Assembly: GCF_020463795.1 (NCBI RefSeq)
Contig: NZ_CP080025.1
Coordinates: 4,213,501-4,277,500, forward strand
Source of the DNA: Echinicola marina
Lineage (GTDB): Bacteria; Bacteroidota; Bacteroidia; Cytophagales; Cyclobacteriaceae
Direction of reading: 5' to 3'
DNA length: 64,000 bases
Shown here: one piece after another, positions 46,835-55,967 of the stretch
Numbering within the stretch: position 1 is the first letter of the stretch
How the letters are laid out: each line of letters starts with the position of its first letter
The notes under the pieces: generated by a model
What the model saw: only the letters and a program-made list of their open reading frames with translations
Databases searched by the model: none
Told to the model about the DNA's origin: nothing
Made by a program: the position numbers and the translations under genes

Positions 46835-48818
46835 CCATGGCCACTGGAGAAAACCTGCAGGCACTTCGCCAGATACTCGATATGACACGGAAGATCAGCA
46901 TCGCCATTATCCTGATCCATGCATATCTGGCAATGCCCCGACTGTTTGAAAGTTGGGGACTGGTCCAACCTCTTTGGGATAATTTACTACAAAACTTTTC
47001 GAAACTGCCCTTTTTGGGAATTCCACTCTATACCAAAGGGCTTTCCCTGGGACTATTATTGATCAGCCTGATGGGGGCCAAGGGAAAAAAAGATGTTCGG
47101 ATCAGTTGGACAATGGCCATGGTAGCCATAATAGTAGGGGGAGGCCTACTGATGATGCCCAATTATTTTAGGGGATTTGTCATGGGCAAGCTGCTAGGGG
47201 ATTATGTATATGCGAGCTTATTGGCAATGGGCTACCTATTGGTATTATGGGGAGGAGGGAGGCTTTCCAGATACCTGAAAGACCAAGGCAGTAAAGGGGT
47301 GTTCAATAAAGAAAATGAAACCTTTCCCCAAGAGGAGCGGAAGCTTGTCAATGAGTATTCGGTCAATCTTCCTGCGAAGTATCAACTGAAACGGAAAATA
47401 CGGAAAAGCTGGATAAATATTATCAACCCTTTCCGTGCCCTTTTGGTGTTGGGAACACCTGGATCCGGGAAAAGTTATTTTGTGATCCGCCATGTGATTA
47501 CCCAGCATATTGCCAAAGGCTTTTCCATGTTTGTCTATGACTTTAAATATGATGACTTATCTAGAATAGCCTATAATGCCCTGCTAAAATCAAAAGGAGC
47601 CTATCAGGTTTTCCCAAATTTTATACCATCAATTTTGATGACCTGAACCATAGCCACCGTTGTAACCCATTGGAGCCTTCAACCATGTTGGACATCACTG
47701 ATGCCAGTGAATCTTCCCGTACCATTATGATGGGGCTCAATAGGGAGTGGATCAAAAAGCAAGGGGACTTCTTTGTAGAGTCGCCCATCAATTTTCTTAC
47801 TGCAGTGATCTGGTTTCTCAAACGCTACAAAAATGGGAAATACTGCACCCTGCCCCATGTCATTGAAATGATGCAGACTGATTATGATAAGCTCTTCTCA
47901 GTGCTTCGTTGTGAGCCGGAAATAGAAGTGCTGATCAACCCCTTTGTATCGGCATACCTGCAAGGGGCATCAGATCAGCTGGAAGGACAGATTGCCAGTG
48001 CCAAGATAACCATGGCCAGGCTGTCCTCCCCACAACTTTATTATGTGCTTTCCGAAAGTGAGTTTACCCTGGATATCAACGATCCCGAAAAACCAAAAAT
48101 AGTCTGTATGGGAAACAATCCACAGAAGCAACAAGTCTATGGAGCAGTATTGAGTTTGTATATTTCCAGGATTACCAAACTGGTCAACCAAAAGGGAAAA
48201 CTAAAGTCCAGCCTGATTTTCGATGAGTTTCCGACTATATATTTCAATGGGATCGACAACCTGATCGCCACGGCCCGGAGCAATAAGGTGGCTACCTGTC
48301 TGGGGGTACAGGACTACAGCCAACTGAAAAAGGATTATGGCAGGGAACAGGCAGAGGTGATCATGAACACGGTAGGCAATATTGTTTCAGGTCAGGTATT
48401 GGGAGATACGGCCAAGCAGCTTTCCGACCGTTTTGGGAAGATCAGGCAGCATCGGCAAAGCCGATCGATCAACTCCAATGATACTTCGGTTAGCCATTCA
48501 ACCCAACTGGATCTGGCCGTGCCCCAGTCCACCATTGCTTCTTTGTCCTCAGGGGAGTTTGTGGGATTGGTGGCCGATACTCCTGAGCAGCCCATGGAAC
48601 TTAAGGGCTTTCATGCCAAAATCATCAATGACCATGAGCAAATTAGAAAGGAAGAAAGTGCCTATAAGGATATCCCCGTCTGTAGGAAACTGGGAGAAAA
48701 GGAGGTGATGGACAACTATAAAAAAATCAAAGCCGAGGTCAACGAGCTGATAGAATCGGAACTGGAAAGGATGATGGACAGCCCGGGACTAATGGGTTTG
48801 ATTATCCAGAGGGGGTGA
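46831..48818 (+). pseudogene. VirD4/TraG-type coupling ATPase, frameshifted
   Basis: The first frame (46831-47646) has 3-4 membrane helices and Walker A LGTPGSGKSYFV. The second frame (open from about 47612; first start 47670) continues KFYTINFDDLNHSH, then Walker B SSLIFDEFPTIYF and the motor end. The break lies in GTTTTCCCAAATTT (~47609-47622): one extra C restores a continuous protein of about 660 residues. It overlaps the relaxase gene by 4 bp. A sequencing error in the C-run is as likely as real loss. Confidence 0.85.
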
Positions 48819-48821
48819 TAG

Positions 48822-49004
48822 TTATTTGGATTTGTGAAGGTATTTTGTCGCTGGACTGGCTTCAAAGGGGTCCAACTCTATAATTTTTCCATCCTTGTAT
48901 ACTACCAAGGGACTGTTCTTTTGCTTTTTGAATTCAACCATCTTCTTGTAGGTTTCTTCCAATCCTTTAATGATTTTTTTTCTTGTATCGTCAGCCTTTT
49001 TCAT
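48822..49004 (-). CDS. Small putative antitoxin of the zeta-like toxin
   Basis: 60 residues. A charged N-terminal helix (DDTRKKIIKGLEETYKKMVEF) is followed by VVYKDGKIIELDPFEAS. The start overlaps the toxin gene end by 14 bp, so it is translationally coupled and downstream of the toxin, the reverse of the usual antitoxin-first order. Small partners of this kind accompany zeta-like kinases in Bacteroidota. Confidence 0.65.
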   Translation of the reverse strand: MKKADDTRKKIIKGLEETYKKMVEFKKQKNSPLVVYKDGKIIELDPFEASPATKYLHKSK

Positions 49005-49569
49005 GATAATTTAGTTTAAGGTTGTTCCAGATCTCAGAATCGTAAACGTTAAGCTTCCCTTCTGGGTTTTCTGCAATGATTTCATAGGGTTCCCCTGAAT
49101 TGTTGATCAGGAACCATTGGTCTACTATGGGCAAATATAGGTTGAAAAAATTCTTTAATCCATTATCATACCTCCTTAAGATTACATTGTAAGGGATATT
49201 ATGTCCACCCTCCAGCACCCTTACCCTCACTCGTTCAACTGCAAGTTGGGGAGAATGTAACCAAAAGAAAAGAAGGTAAACCTCAAAACCTTTTTCTTTA
49301 GCCTCTTTAATCAATTTGGTATAGCTCCTAGTGGAAAGGGTGGTTTCAAAAGCAAAACTTTCCCCTTCACCTATCAGACTTTTGATCCGGGTAAGCATCA
49401 ATTTTCCAGCTTGTATACTGGCCTTTTCAGGGCGGAAAGGGGACAGCCCTTTAGCGATTTCATCTGCATTTACATATTCCTTACAATCTAGTATTTCTGG
49501 AAGTATAGTATAGGATGCTGTGGTTTTTCCAGCCCCATTACATCCAGCTATAATATATAATTTTTTCAT
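48991..49569 (-). CDS. Zeta-toxin-like P-loop kinase
   Basis: 192 residues. Walker A is IIAGCNGAGKTTAS (residue ~7). The zeta features YVNADEIAKGLSP, SFAFETTLSTRSY and the basic lid AVERVRVRVLEGGHNIP are present. Zeta toxins phosphorylate UDP-N-acetylglucosamine and block wall synthesis; some homologues are stand-alone kinases. It is placed opposite to the flanking transfer genes, between the coupling ATPase and ardC, so it is a likely maintenance module of the element. Confidence 0.85.
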   Translation of the reverse strand: MKKLYIIAGCNGAGKTTASYTILPEILDCKEYVNADEIAKGLSPFRPEKASIQAGKLMLTRIKSLIGEGESFAFETTLSTRSYTKLIKEAKEKGFEVYLLFFWLHSPQLAVERVRVRVLEGGHNIPYNVILRRYDNGLKNFFNLYLPIVDQWFLINNSGEPYEIIAENPEGKLNVYDSEIWNNLKLNYHEKG

Positions 49570-49792
49570 TTGGGGTAAATATAATGTATGAGACCTAAAA
49601 CAGCGATAATTTTTATTTCTTATTCAATTACCCAGCTAAGTTAGGCAGCCATGGCCCATACAGGACAAGGAACTTCTGCATAAAGCCATTGCTGTTTCCT
49701 TGGCTTGTTTATTCCGATCCTCCTTGCCTTTAATGTGCCCTGCTGCCTGGGGATGCTTCATAATTAAAATCATTCACCAAAACGATGTTATT

Positions 49793-50600
49793 ATGAAGCG
49801 TTCAACAAAGCATTCCAGAAAAGATGTTTACCAGATTGTCAATGAAAGGATCATGTCCAGCCTTGAAAAGGGCATTATCCCTTGGAAGCAACCATGGTCG
49901 GTCATGGGACTGCCCAAAAACTACCAGTCCGGGAAAGTGTATAAAGGGATCAACCTTTGGCTACTGTTAAGCTGTGGCCATGGGAAGCCCTATTACCTGA
50001 CCTTCAAACAAGCAGAAAGCTTGGGGGGAAAGATAAAGAAGGGCTCCAAATCCATCCCGATCGTTTACTGGAATTTTGTCTATCAGCATAAGGAGACAGG
50101 CAAAAAACTAACTGAACAAGAAGCTAGGAAACTGCCCAAGTGACTGGTGGACAGGCGTGCCTTTCTGAAATATTATAATGTGTTCAATATCGCTGATGTG
50201 GAAGGGGTGGGTTGGGAGCTGCCAGAAACCAGTTCTAAACAACCCTTCAAACCGATCAAGGTCTGTGAGGATTTATTGGGAAAAGTGCCTGATATGCCAG
50301 AAATAAGATATGAAAGGGCACAGGCCTATTATTATCCGAAAAAGGATTATATCAATATGCCCGATAAGGAACTGTTCAGCAATGAAGGGCATTATTACCA
50401 GACGCTTTTCCATGAGCTGGTACATTCAACCGGCCACCAGAAAAGGCTTAACCGTAAGGAACTATGGGATGTATCTGATAAGGATAAGAATGCTTATAGC
50501 AAGGAAGAACTGACCGCTGAAATGGGCGCCAGTTACCTGAGCAATCTATGCGGTATTTGGGAAGAAGCGCAACAGGAGAATTCCTCAGCTTATATACAGC
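49793..50600 (+). pseudogene. ArdC-like antirestriction/metallopeptidase gene, interrupted and 3'-truncated
   Basis: The start ATG 49793 gives an ArdC ssDNA-binding domain (YQIVNERIMSSLEKGIIPW, YKGINLWLL, KKGSKSIPIVYWNF). An in-frame TGA at 50141-50143 follows RKLPK. The frame resumes with FLKYYNVFNIADVEG and the zincin motif FHELVHSTGH (H-E-x-x-H), up to WEEAQQENSSAYIQ. Beyond ~50590 the frame turns into out-of-frame VirB4-type sequence. ArdC proteins protect incoming DNA from restriction; this copy is dead by two lesions. Confidence 0.85.
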
Positions 50601-51594
50601 ACTTAATCCCATCCGTTTCAATCCCTTTTATCTGGGGGGAAGGCCTTTGGATACAGAAAAGAAGGAAAGCATCAAGACCTTGCTGCTGGCTCTTTGGAAA
50701 AAAGATGACGAGACCTTCACGCGCAGTGAATATGTGGCCATTTCCAATGCCCTGGGGGCTTTTTATAAAAGCCTTGGGAAAGGCGATTTCCCTTGTTTTG
50801 ACAGCTTTTTTGAATTCTGTTCCAATGAGTTCAAGGCTGACCTGGAGAGAAAGGGTGTAAAGGAAAAGGACTTTGATATCGACAATTTCCTTTATGTGCT
50901 CAGGCCCTATTACAGGGGCGGGGAATTTGACTACCTGCTCAATGCCCGTGAAAACCTGGACCTGCTGGAGCAGCGTTTTATGGTCTTTGAGCTGGACAAT
51001 ATCAAGGACCATCCCATCCTTTTTCCGGTAGTGACCCTGATTATCATGGAGATCTTTATTTCCAAGATGCGCAAGCTGAAAGGGGTCCGTAAGATGATCC
51101 TGATTGAGGAGGCATGGAAGGCTATTGCCAAGGAGGGCATGGCAGAATATATAAAGTACCTGTTCAAAACGGTCAGGAAGTTTTTTGGAGAGGCTGTGGT
51201 GGTCACCCAAGAGGTAGAGGACATCATCTCCAGCCCCATCATCAAACAGGCCATTATCAACAACTCAGATTGCAAAATCCTGTTGGACCAGTCCAAATAC
51301 CGCAACAAGTTTGACGGTATCCGGGACCTTTTGGGCCTTACCGAAAAAGAGACCATGCAGATCATGTCCATCAACAAGGCCAACGAACCGGGAAGAAAAT
51401 ACAAGGAAGTATTTATCGGTTTGGGGCCTGTAAGCAAAGTTTACAGAACTGAAGTGTCACCGGAAGAATACCTCAGCTATACGACCGAGCAGACCGAGAA
51501 AATGAAGGTAAACCAAATGGCCAAGGCTTTCGGTGGCAACCTGGAAAAGGGTATTGCTGCCCTGGCCGCGGAAATGAAAGGAGATATTCTATGA
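50596..51594 (+). pseudogene. VirB4-like conjugation ATPase TraG, C-terminal half only
   Basis: The open frame begins at 50548, but homology to Bacteroides TraG starts at about YTALNPIRFNPFYLGG (~50593). It continues through LDLLEQRFMVFELDNI, Walker B-like RKMILIEEAWKAI, AVVVTQEVEDIISSP and RNKFDGIRDLLGLTEKE. The N-terminal half with Walker A is absent, replaced by ardC sequence. A deletion has fused the two genes, removing half of traG and probably the traE/F-type genes that normally precede it. Without it, the conjugation machine lacks its assembly ATPase. Confidence 0.85.
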
Positions 51595-52280
51595 AATGGA
51601 AAAAAGTACTGAAAATAGGATTGTTGGCCGGACTGCTGTGTTTTGGGGCTCCCCAAATGCCCCGCACGGATGCAGCAGTTCCGGCCTATATATTGGAGAT
51701 CATCCGGCAGGGGGTGAAAAAGGCCATCGTGGCCATCGACCTGAAGATCCAAAGGCTACAGAACAATACCATCTGGCTTCAGAATGCCCAGAAGGTGTTG
51801 GAAAACACCCTTAACAAGCTCAAACTGGAAGAGATTGCCGAATGGGGCGAAAGGCAAAAGGAGTTGTACGGGGATTATTATGAAGGCCTCTGGAAGGTGA
51901 AAAGTGTGCTGACCCAGTACCAAAAGGTCAGGGACATTGCCAAAATGCAGGGGCGGTTGGTATCCGAATACCAAAAGGCCTGGCATGTCATTGTCGGAAG
52001 TGGCCATTTTTCTTCCGAAGAGCTCAGATGGATGGAAAAGGTCTACCTGGGCATCATGGACCATTCAGTACAGAATCTGGAAGCAGTGACCGGAGTCATC
52101 AATGCCTTTAACCTGAAGATGAGCGATGGTGAGCGGCTGGAAATCATAAATCGAGTGGAAAGGAAAGTACGCTTTAACCTCAACGACCTGATGCGCTTCA
52201 ATGAAAGGAACCTTTTGATCAACAGGCAGCGCGCCTATGCCAAGGGGGAAATCAAAACCTTAAAAGACATCCATGAATAA
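51591..52280 (+). CDS. traI: Conjugal transfer protein TraI (Bacteroidota type)
   Basis: 229 residues. A signal peptide (MKWKKVLKIGLLAGLLCFGA) is followed by a helical protein with AIVAIDLKIQRLQNNTIWLQNAQK, typical of the Bacteroidota TraI family. Its last ~70 residues (NLKMSDGERLEIINRV...RFNERNLLINRQRAYAKGEIKTLKDIHE) recur in the two genes at 52715 and 53374. Overlaps traG by 4 bp. Probably periplasmic, possibly a VirB5-like role (inference). Confidence 0.8.
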   Translation: MKWKKVLKIGLLAGLLCFGAPQMPRTDAAVPAYILEIIRQGVKKAIVAIDLKIQRLQNNTIWLQNAQKVLENTLNKLKLEEIAEWGERQKELYGDYYEGLWKVKSVLTQYQKVRDIAKMQGRLVSEYQKAWHVIVGSGHFSSEELRWMEKVYLGIMDHSVQNLEAVTGVINAFNLKMSDGERLEIINRVERKVRFNLNDLMRFNERNLLINRQRAYAKGEIKTLKDIHE

Positions 52281-52725
52281 TATAGCAATCAAAGAAGTAA
52301 GGGACCTATGGAAAACGGTCCAAAGATGGAAACCGGTATTGGCTGCCAAGGATTATGACGGAGCATTCCTGTGCAACAGTGCCTATCCTGGAAGTTTTGA
52401 GGATGCTGTCAAAGCCTTCCTGAAGGCCCATCTGCAGGGTAGGGAGGAAGATCCCAGAAAGGGTCTGTTATTGGCCACCTACCTGGAATGGAAAGGGGAG
52501 GCCTTCCCCAGAACACTTGCCTTTATCAAATTGTCCCTTAACGAAAAGGGCAGCTGGCATATCAAAGGAATGGAAATCAGCAGGCTTGACAGGTTCAACA
52601 AAACCCTGAAGGAAGTATCCCTGAAGCCCAGGTCTGTTATTGACCTGCCCTCCAAAAAACTCGCCCTTGGACTCATAATGAGCAGGCAACAGGCAAAAAA
52701 AACATCCAAAAGGCATGGAATTTAG
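52273..52725 (+). CDS. Hypothetical protein in transfer operon
   Basis: 150 residues, no family recognised. Basic at the C-terminus (SRQQAKKTSKRHG), no signal peptide. Overlaps traI by 8 bp and the next gene by 11 bp, so it belongs to the operon. Confidence 0.65.
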   Translation: MNNIAIKEVRDLWKTVQRWKPVLAAKDYDGAFLCNSAYPGSFEDAVKAFLKAHLQGREEDPRKGLLLATYLEWKGEAFPRTLAFIKLSLNEKGSWHIKGMEISRLDRFNKTLKEVSLKPRSVIDLPSKKLALGLIMSRQQAKKTSKRHGI

Positions 52726-53377
52726 AAACATCAAGTTCATCGGGACCATGGTCCTTTTCCTATTGGTCCTGGCACCATGCTCCTCACAGACCTTCAGGGA
52801 ATGGTTCAGCCAAAAGAAGACGGCCAAGGAATACTTGGCCAAACAGGTGGTCGGCCTACAGCTGTACATTGGTTATGCCAAAGAAGGTTATGAGACCCTG
52901 AGGTGGGGATGGAATACGGTGCACCAGCTGAGGGAGGGAGAATTCAGGCTGCACGGTGATTCCTTTAGGGGATTGGCCAGGATCAGTCCTGCCGTGTCCA
53001 AATATGAAAGGATCCCCCAGTTTATTGACCTTCAGCTAAGACTGGTGAAAAATATCAAAACCTCCCGAAAACTGTTTGCTGCCCATGCCCAAATCAAGCG
53101 AAGTGAAAGAATTTATCTGGATAAGGTATTTGATCGCTCACTTTCGGTGGCCTCCGATCTTTTGGAGGAAATGATGAGTGTGGCCATGGAGCCGGGACTG
53201 AAATTGAACGAGGCCAATCGTCTGGCCATTATCGATGATGTCTATTTAAGGCTGCAGGAGCTGAACGGTTTTGTAAGGGCATTTAACAGGGAGAATTACC
53301 AGTTGCTCCGGCATAGGGCCTGGGAAGGAAGAGATACCAAAACGATCCAATCACTTTATCAACTGCATACGCCATGA
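52715..53377 (+). CDS. Secreted TraI-like paralogue in transfer operon (copy 2)
   Basis: 220 residues. A signal peptide (FIGTMVLFLLVLAPCSS) is followed by a helical body with KEYLAKQVVGLQLYIGYAKEGY. The C-terminal block GLKLNEANRLAIIDDVYLRL...FVRAFNREN parallels those of TraI and the next gene. Related proteins are often labelled 'TerB/tellurite resistance', without functional support. It overlaps the following gene by 4 bp. Confidence 0.75.
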   Translation: MEFRNIKFIGTMVLFLLVLAPCSSQTFREWFSQKKTAKEYLAKQVVGLQLYIGYAKEGYETLRWGWNTVHQLREGEFRLHGDSFRGLARISPAVSKYERIPQFIDLQLRLVKNIKTSRKLFAAHAQIKRSERIYLDKVFDRSLSVASDLLEEMMSVAMEPGLKLNEANRLAIIDDVYLRLQELNGFVRAFNRENYQLLRHRAWEGRDTKTIQSLYQLHTP

Positions 53378-54003
53378 AAAAACAATGTTTAAAGTTTATG
53401 CTACTGGGCCTTATGGTTATGGTGCCCAATTTGAGCCAAGCTCAGGTGGGCGAATCTGCTCAGCTGCTGCTCAATGTGGAAAAGCTCAGCCAGTTCAAAC
53501 AGATACTCAATGATATGTACAAGGGATACCAGACCCTGAGTAAGGGCTATAATATGGTCAGGGACGTGGCCTCAGGGAACTTCTCCCTGCACAAGGCCTT
53601 TATCGATGGGCTGTCAGCGGTCAGCCCAGTGGTCAAAAGGTACCATAAGGTAGGCCAGATGATCCACTATCAGAAGATCATTATTGAAGAATACCAAAGG
53701 GCCAGCAGGCAGTTCATGGCACGGGGAAACTTTAACAGGGAGGAACTGGAATACATGGCCCTGGTCTATTGGAACCTACTGGACATGAGTGCCCGGAACA
53801 TGGAAGAACTGCTTCTGGTCATCACGGGTGGAAAGCTGCAGATGAGCGATGAGGAAAGGATGGCGGCAATTGACCGGATATTTGATGAGATAAAGGACCG
53901 CTATGTATTTGTGCGGGTATTCAACAATGAAGCCGCTGTGCTCAAGCTCCAGCGAAAAAGGGAACAGGGGGAAATCAATACCCTAAAAGATCTCCAGCCA
54001 TGA
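53374..54003 (+). CDS. Secreted TraI-like paralogue in transfer operon (copy 3)
   Basis: 209 residues with signal peptide ending LSQAQ. ILNDMYKGYQTLSKGYNMVRD and the end LQMSDEERMAAIDRIFDEI...KLQRKREQGEINTLKDLQP resemble TraI (MSDGERLEIINRV...GEIKTLKDI). Overlaps both neighbours by 4 bp. Likely a periplasmic component of the mating apparatus. Confidence 0.75.
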   Translation: MKKQCLKFMLLGLMVMVPNLSQAQVGESAQLLLNVEKLSQFKQILNDMYKGYQTLSKGYNMVRDVASGNFSLHKAFIDGLSAVSPVVKRYHKVGQMIHYQKIIIEEYQRASRQFMARGNFNREELEYMALVYWNLLDMSARNMEELLLVITGGKLQMSDEERMAAIDRIFDEIKDRYVFVRVFNNEAAVLKLQRKREQGEINTLKDLQP

Positions 54004-55037
54004 AGTATTGGCTATTGATACTTGCCATGTTGGTTTCTTTTTCTGCCTCGGCCCAAGGAGTCAGTGGTGGGGAGGGAGGACTGCATGAGGTACTGGATAG
54101 TTTATATGATGAGATGGTGCCCCTGGCGGCTGACCTGATAGGCGTGGCGAGGGGCATCGCAGGATTTGCGGCCCTTTTCTATATTGCCAGCAGGGTATGG
54201 GGCCATATCGCAAGGGCTGAATCCATAGACTTTTATCCACTGTTTAGACCTTTTGCCTTGGGCATGGCCATCCTGCTGTTCGCCAATGTATTGGATGTGC
54301 TCAATGGGGTCCTCAGTCCCCTTGCCAAGCATACCGGAAGTATGGTTAAGGGTTCAAATGCCGCCATAGAACGCCTTTTGGCAGAAAAACAAAGGGCCAT
54401 GGAGGCCACCGAGTATTGGGAGATGTATGTAGGGGAAAGTGGCAGCGGTGACCGGGACAGCTGGTATGAATACACCCATCCTGAAGGAACGGAAGAAGGG
54501 TTCTGGGATGGTCTGGGCAATGATATACAGTTTGCCATGGAAAAGGCCTCCTTCAATTTCTCCAATTCCATTAAAAAGTGGATGAGCGAGGTCCTTGAAG
54601 TGCTTTATCAGGCAGCGGCCCTTTGTATCAATACCATCAGGGTCTTCTATTTGATCATCCTGTCCATATTGGGGCCCATTGTATTTGGCCTGTCAGTATT
54701 CGATGGTTTCCAGCATACGCTCACTTCCTGGATCGCCCGCTATATCAACGTGTACATGTGGCTCCCGGTGGCCAATATCTTTGGGGCCATTATAGGAAGG
54801 ATCCAGGAAAAAATGATCGAATTGGATATAGGACAGATAGAAAATGCGGGAAAGACCTTTTTCTCATCCACCGATACGGCCTACCTGATCTTTTTGGTCA
54901 TTGCCATCATCGGTTATTTCACGGTTCCTTCCGTGGCCAATTATATCGTCTATGCGGCGGGAAGGGATACGCTATTGCACAAAACCAGCAGCATGGTAAC
55001 CAAAGGTCCTACCACTGCTGCCAAAGCCATGATCTGA
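54000..55037 (+). CDS. traJ: Conjugative transfer membrane protein TraJ (VirB6-like)
   Basis: 345 residues. A signal-like start is followed by multiple hydrophobic segments (IARGIAGFAALFYIAS, LGMAILLFANVLDVLNG, FYLIILSILGPIVFGLSVFDGF, LIFLVIAIIGYFTVPSVANYIVYAAG). This matches Bacteroides TraJ, the VirB6-like inner-membrane channel subunit. Intact frame. Confidence 0.88.
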   Translation: MKYWLLILAMLVSFSASAQGVSGGEGGLHEVLDSLYDEMVPLAADLIGVARGIAGFAALFYIASRVWGHIARAESIDFYPLFRPFALGMAILLFANVLDVLNGVLSPLAKHTGSMVKGSNAAIERLLAEKQRAMEATEYWEMYVGESGSGDRDSWYEYTHPEGTEEGFWDGLGNDIQFAMEKASFNFSNSIKKWMSEVLEVLYQAAALCINTIRVFYLIILSILGPIVFGLSVFDGFQHTLTSWIARYINVYMWLPVANIFGAIIGRIQEKMIELDIGQIENAGKTFFSSTDTAYLIFLVIAIIGYFTVPSVANYIVYAAGRDTLLHKTSSMVTKGPTTAAKAMI

Positions 55038-55038
55038 T

Positions 55039-55656
55039 ATGTTCAATTACTTTACCAATATCGAAACGGCCTTCCAACATGTGAAGCGCTTTAGCCTGAT
55101 CCTGTCCATTGGGGCGATCCTGATGGCCCTTGGAAGTGTGTGGCTATCCTACAGGTTCCAACAGCAGGCAGCTGAAAAGGTCTATATCCTTATGGACGGA
55201 AAGGTGCTGGAAGCTATGGCCTCAGACCGAAAATCCAACCTAAAAGTGGAAGCGCGGGAGCATGTGCTGCGCTTCCATCACCATTTCTTTTCTCTTTCCC
55301 CTGATGAAGCACAAATCAATGGGCAGTTGGCCAAGGCATTCTATCTCAGTGATGGTTCGGCACAGGCAGCCTATCAGGTACTCAAGGAACAGGGCTATTA
55401 TAACCGCTTGGTCACCGGAAATATCCGGCAGGAGCTGAGCATGGACAGCATCGCCCTGGATATGTCCCAGCGGCCTTACCGCTTCTGGTTTTATGGCAAA
55501 CAGGAAATTACCCGCCCCACTTCCCAACTGACCAGGAGCCTGATTACAAGGGGAGCCCTGAGGGAAGTGGCCAGGTCCAGCCATAATCCCCATGGCTTTT
55601 TGATCGAAAAATGGGAAACACTTGAAAACAGGGATATCAAAATCAAAAAAAGATGA
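55039..55656 (+). CDS. traK: Conjugative transfer protein TraK (VirB8-like)
   Basis: 205 residues. One N-terminal membrane helix (LILSIGAILMALGSVWLSY) is followed by a periplasmic domain with REHVLRFHHHFFSLSPDE and QRPYRFWFYGKQEITRP, as in Bacteroides TraK. Starts 1 bp after traJ and overlaps the next gene by 4 bp. Confidence 0.88.
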   Translation: MFNYFTNIETAFQHVKRFSLILSIGAILMALGSVWLSYRFQQQAAEKVYILMDGKVLEAMASDRKSNLKVEAREHVLRFHHHFFSLSPDEAQINGQLAKAFYLSDGSAQAAYQVLKEQGYYNRLVTGNIRQELSMDSIALDMSQRPYRFWFYGKQEITRPTSQLTRSLITRGALREVARSSHNPHGFLIEKWETLENRDIKIKKR

Positions 55657-55967
55657 AAGCAATATTAAATATACCTATGGGCCAAAACCCATTAATGGCA
55701 ACGGTCCATGTCTTGATCAAACTACCAAAGTCCATAGCAGGGACACTGAATGCCTGGGACAAGCAACAAAGTCCCAAAATCAGGATTGCCGTCTGGATCA
55801 TGCTGCTAGGCATCTGGTCGGCTACTATTCTGTACCAGGCCTATCAAGGCTCGAAGAACGAAACCATGGCCATGACCATGGACAAGGGGCCGGATGAATT
55901 TTGGGCCCTTACAGACTCTTTATCAAATAACTCCAAAACAAAAAAACATGAAAACGATCAACACTAA
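55653..55967 (+). CDS. Small TraL-like membrane protein
   Basis: 104 residues with one central helix (IRIAVWIMLLGIWSATILYQAY), between traK and traM, where traL sits in Bacteroides transfer operons. The 3' end overlaps traM by 20 bp. Assigned mainly by position. Confidence 0.65.
   Translation: MKAILNIPMGQNPLMATVHVLIKLPKSIAGTLNAWDKQQSPKIRIAVWIMLLGIWSATILYQAYQGSKNETMAMTMDKGPDEFWALTDSLSNNSKTKKHENDQH

Noticed and set aside
50590-51437. Two long minus-strand frames
   Set aside because: Both are antisense to the VirB4-like TraG remnant with conserved motifs on the plus strand.
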